This document shows positions 60,300-64,000 of a stretch of 64,000 nucleotides of DNA, piece after piece. A program made the position numbers and the translations under genes. The DNA is from Atrina japonica (lineage: Eukaryota; Mollusca; Bivalvia; Pterioida; Pinnidae). Numbering within the stretch: position 1 is the first letter of the stretch; every line of letters starts with the position of its first letter. Below the pieces are notes generated by a model that was not told the origin of the DNA, made no database searches, and saw only the letters and a list, made by a program, of their open reading frames with translations. The stretch spans positions 101,001 to 165,000 of the forward strand of contig BROG01000481.1 in NCBI GenBank assembly GCA_030159075.1, read 5' to 3'.

Positions 60300-62100
60300 T
60301 AAACGTCCGTGGCATTAAAATGACTTCAGTTAGATAGGACTGACTCCTCAGACAACGTGATAATGGACGCTATGAATGCTAAATTACTTTAGTTCAATTC
60401 ACTGTATTATATTTTGTGGTGAAATGATGAGAGTATACCGTTTTGTAGGCCTTAAGCGGAATTTTATGTTTCGGAGGAGTTGAAAAATATCAATTTTGAA
60501 ATGTTTGTTGCACTATCGTGGGAGAAATGATAATAATAAAAAACAATACCACCTTTATAAAAACATGAGGAGTTTTTTGAGAGATTTGTGCAGAGAAGTT
60601 GAGTCTTTACTCACTGCAGAATTATTTAGGCAACAATTACGAGTATGTCATCCTTATGATATATGTACACAAAATTGATCTGTCTGGCTACGATGAAGTA
60701 ACATGGGATTTTAATCATGTTTTTGATAACTATCAAATAATTTTAAGGAAGTATTAGATATTCTCTAGTAATATATTTTAGTATGATATGGCTACCGCCG
60801 TGAACTAAGATACTAATGTACAACATTTTGCAACATTAAAAGTCAAGTGCCATTTAAACAAATTCTAAATTTCAACACTTTATGTCCAACGTTTTCGTCG
60901 TATAAAATATTTCTGTTTACTTCAAAATAATAATGCATCACATTCTTTTATGTGCAATTGTAAATTTCAATTAAGGAGCATGGGTGAAAGAAAACTATAC
61001 GGTCTGATGTTTTCCTGTGATTCTTAGTGTAACTGCAATAGAACTTTTTGGAGTCGAACGGCAATGACTCGATATTCTCGATGTTTAGACTAATCTCAGA
61101 ATAATTTAACGCTATTGATAAACAAATTTATAATTATTAGGGCCCTTTGCGATAAAAACCATTGGGAATCCCTACAAATAAGTTAATATTTACTTCATTA
61201 CAAACTTTTCCCTTGGTAATTATTCTCCCTCAAAACACTGAATAAGTTTATTTACGAAAACTAAGTTATTTTCAGCAGTAGTATAAAAGGAAATGAACAA
61301 CCATGTCTTATTTGATCGTATTGCCATATTGTACATTTCATATTCACACCCACCCAGTAAATCAAAAAATTATGTTAACATATATCGAAATTTTTTTTTT
61401 TATTAATGTCCACAAAACATTTTATTGAAGTAAATATCTAAGTAAGAAAGCTTAGATTTTATAATAAGATGTGTCTCAGACAATTTTCACAGAATTGATT
61501 GATTTCAAATTTCATTACAAAGTTGAGGATAATTCTATATACAATTCTACATAGATTTAATTATTTTGAAAAAAAAATTATGGTGGGTGTAGATACCAAC
61601 TTTACATCATGACAACGCTCACCCTATACAAGTTACAACTGATATTATGATTGGTTAACATTCATAAGCTGATGTCCCGATGTTTTGAACTTTACTGGTC
61701 CCTTGCACTTCGACTCATAGAAGTTTTACTGAATATAAAACTTATGTAGGAAAATATCCAATTTTATGCCTTATGATTATCTATAGTGTTTTATTTTCAA
61801 CACCAGTAATTATCAAAAATATAAATTTATTCGAAAATATATATATTTTTTCCATACACAACATATTATGAAAAGTATCTCTAATGTCAATTTTAAGTTT
61901 CTCTTTAAGAGGGATGATAATGTTAACGTTTATATGTAAAACGGTTCCAAATAACGGATGTTATAAATAAACCGAATGACATTGCAACACGTTATAAACA
62001 TAATACTTCAGGCAAAGAGTCAGTACGTTCTATATATCGTCCCTACAACATTCTTTTATCTCTCTCTCTGTCTTTCTCTCTCTCTCCATATCTCTCAATA
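60300..62100. other. Spacer upstream of gene E
   Basis: AT-rich sequence without a supported gene. The 60 aa frame at 60496-60678 (FLRDLCREVESLLTAELF) is not recognised and has no visible splice partners. Confidence 0.4.
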
Positions 62101-62101
62101 C

Positions 62102-62102
<1 letters not shown>

Positions 62103-62187
<85 letters not shown>

Positions 62188-62287
62188 TTTCCCTCTCACC
62201 TTCCCTTATCCCCTCACTCTGTCAATCTTTTTACTATCCCAATACTTTCTGTACATTATTGATCTCTTACCCACTTTCCGTTATCCC

Positions 62288-62361
<74 letters not shown>
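62103..62361. repeat. Cluster of (CA)n, (TA)n and (CT)n microsatellites
   Basis: (CA)n 62104-62152, (TA)n to 62182, a CT-rich spacer, then an almost pure (CT)n run at 62290-62361. It lies 115 nt upstream of the start of gene E. Confidence 0.95.
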
Positions 62362-62365
<4 letters not shown>

Positions 62366-62476
62366 ATTTTATTGTGACTGCGCAGTCAGCTTTTAATATA
62401 CATTGATATATATCATTCCAGTATAATTTTACATTGTAGATACAAAATATCCGGTGATTGATACAAATAGTTCACA

Positions 62477-63416
62477 ATGGTGAGTATATCATTTTATGGA
62501 ATTTACTCATAAAATGAGTTCCGAAGAAAATGATAAATTCAGTAATACTAGTAGCTACGATAACCACTATAACGGATGGCACGACGACCTCACGGCTTCC
62601 ATACACATATTGAAACAATTCAAACGGATAAAATTGAGTACGTTGCACTTACCATCTTCTCTCATTAGCAAATGTATTGTGTTTACTTATATATTGTCGG
62701 CACTCATATACATGTATTCCTGATCAAATTAATATCTGATATATTGCTTTGTTTAAACAATATCTATTCATATTGTTACAAGAAATGGTTTACATGTACA
62801 TGTTCAGGTATAACATGTTTACGCTTTTAGGATTCGGCAACAAACTGTGACACTTATAATGTAAATCTTTCCCCTGAAGAAAACAATTATTTCCTCAAGC
62901 AAATTAACACCAAAAAATGGACGGAATCACTAAAAATGTAAATCGATACAGAGATGGAAGAATGGTGAGGTAGAATGAAAGATAGAAGAAGTCAAGTGAA
63001 TGAATGTACTATTGAATTTAACTTTACAATGAGGAATGTTTTACAAGTTCTGACCAGGTGGAGAAATGAAACTATATATAAGAATAAAATATACATGGTG
63101 ATACATTCACATTTCGCTATATACCGTATATAAGATCTTTATCATAAAAATCTTTATCAGTGTTTTTGTATATTTAGTGTATGTACTGAAACATTTTCAC
63201 CTGTTCGTATATTATATTTATGTAATACCCAGCTAAATGTCAGGAACTGACAAATCTTTTTACAGTCTGCCGTGATATTTAAGAAATACTGATTTTTTTT
63301 AACATTATCGATAATAAATTAATAACAATTATATCAGTTTGTATCAGTTTTTTCTATCTTGATTGAAATCCGAATTCTCTTTTAGACAGAACAGATGACA
63401 GATGAACAAATAGCAG
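62477..63416 (+). CDS. Calmodulin-like gene E, 5' end only (runs off the window)
   Basis: ATG exon 62477-62479 (donor GTGAGT) and exon 2 63386-63416 (acceptor TTTTAG, donor GTAAAA). Together they encode MTEQMTDEQIA and the first base of the next codon. Exon 2 is 31 nt, as in gene A, and has the same phases as the other four genes. The EF-hand exons must lie beyond 64000. No exon 3 acceptor followed by a calmodulin-like frame is seen in the last 580 nt. Position, orientation and the ATG-only exon make the family assignment strong despite the short peptide. Confidence 0.8.
62831..62941 (+). other. Possible alternative exon 2 or relic in intron 1 of gene E
   Basis: A TTTACGCTTTTAG acceptor is followed by 36 open codons and TAA. 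Spliced to the ATG exon in phase 0 it gives MDSATNCDTYNVNLSPEENN and further residues. NLSPEEN resembles the NLSEEQ start of gene C exon 2. The peptide then diverges and stops. It may be a decayed exon of another array member. A nearby frame at 62514 (MSSEENDKFSN) looks vaguely similar. Confidence 0.25.
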
Positions 63417-63684
63417 GTAAAATTTGATTTTTGTTCCGTATGCAATAGCTTAAAAGTCAAATGATAACATAACTAATTTCACTTACTGTTTTTCTATGGT
63501 GATTTTTTTCTGTCATCCACATGTTCGGACAGCATAATTATTCGGTTGTTTGAAGAGAACTGTTTGTTAAGCTTGTAAAAGTCTGTCTTGCTATGTCGAC
63601 AAACGATGTTCAAGATAAGTTTTCCTAGCTGCTGTATCGACCAAAATACATCTACTTTAGTCTCAAGTCGTGATATCCCTCTAG

Positions 63685-63686
<2 letters not shown>

Positions 63687-63768
<82 letters not shown>
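63687..63768. repeat. (AT)n microsatellite followed by (ATC)n
   Basis: A TA run of about 80 bp in intron 2 of gene E, then ATC/ATT triplets to about 63810. Confidence 0.95.
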
Positions 63769-63772
<4 letters not shown>

Positions 63773-64000
63773 TATCATCATCATTATCATCATCATTATC
63801 ATCATCATCTCTTATACATTTTGTATATATATAAATTAGGTTTTGAAGTCATCATCTAAAATATTTTCTTTATTTTATGACTTATGTTGATATGTCAGTT
63901 ATTAAGCGGTCAGGGGTATTTTGGTTAATTACAGAAATCGGCTCAATCAAGAATATGTAATTGACACAATTTGACGTTTTAGATGTTTAATCCCAAGAAC

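Overview
The window looks like nuclear DNA of a lophotrochozoan, most likely a mollusc and probably a bivalve. It is AT-rich and intron-rich. The coding exons are short and separated by introns of 1 to 5 kb. The spaces are filled with tRNA-derived SINEs whose 3' end reads like known molluscan SINEs (GACGTCTCCATATGAGTGAAA ... GGGACGTTAAAC), with miniature inverted-repeat elements, with minisatellites and with long AT, GT, CT and TATC tracts. The species cannot be fixed from the sequence alone.

The main content is a head-to-tail array of five calmodulin-family genes on the + strand: A (13.2-18.0 kb), B (26.0-30.8 kb), C (34.6-42.1 kb), D (45.4-49.9 kb) and E (62.5 kb onward, cut by the window edge). 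All share one architecture: a first coding exon holding only the ATG, a 28-43 nt exon 2 that sets the N-terminus, a 144 nt exon 3 (156 nt in B) with EF-hand 1 and half of EF-hand 2, a 243 nt exon 4 (240 nt in B), and a last exon with about nine residues and the stop. Intron phases are identical throughout. A is almost standard calmodulin (149 aa). C (152 aa) and D (148 aa) keep four good calcium loops but differ in linker, methionines or tail. B (156 aa) has lost most ligands in three of its four loops. The array therefore seems to hold one calcium sensor close to the ancestral form and several diverging paralogues.

Left of the array, on the - strand, is a two-exon kelch-repeat gene (3793-6556) resembling the kelch proteins related to plant nitrile-specifier proteins. 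Its first exon encodes only five residues.

Other content: Tc1-like and mariner transposase scraps (3.34 kb, 35.3 kb), at least six MITE or fold-back families (4.9, 5.2/9.2, 8.5, 10.4/26.5/30.3, 3.2/31.1, 42.8 and 49.2 kb; one copy is nested inside another), SINEs (7.9, 11.3, 16.1, 24.0, 50.4 kb), a decayed Ty3/gypsy-like gag-protease remnant (54.2-55.4 kb), a 3.2 kb minisatellite of 36/37 bp units inside gene C, and a region at 55.6-57.9 kb where a block is repeated with foreign purine-rich insertions and many small indels. That last region looks more like an assembly or read error than biology.

All gene models were built by eye from splice sites and family knowledge. No database search or transcript evidence was available.
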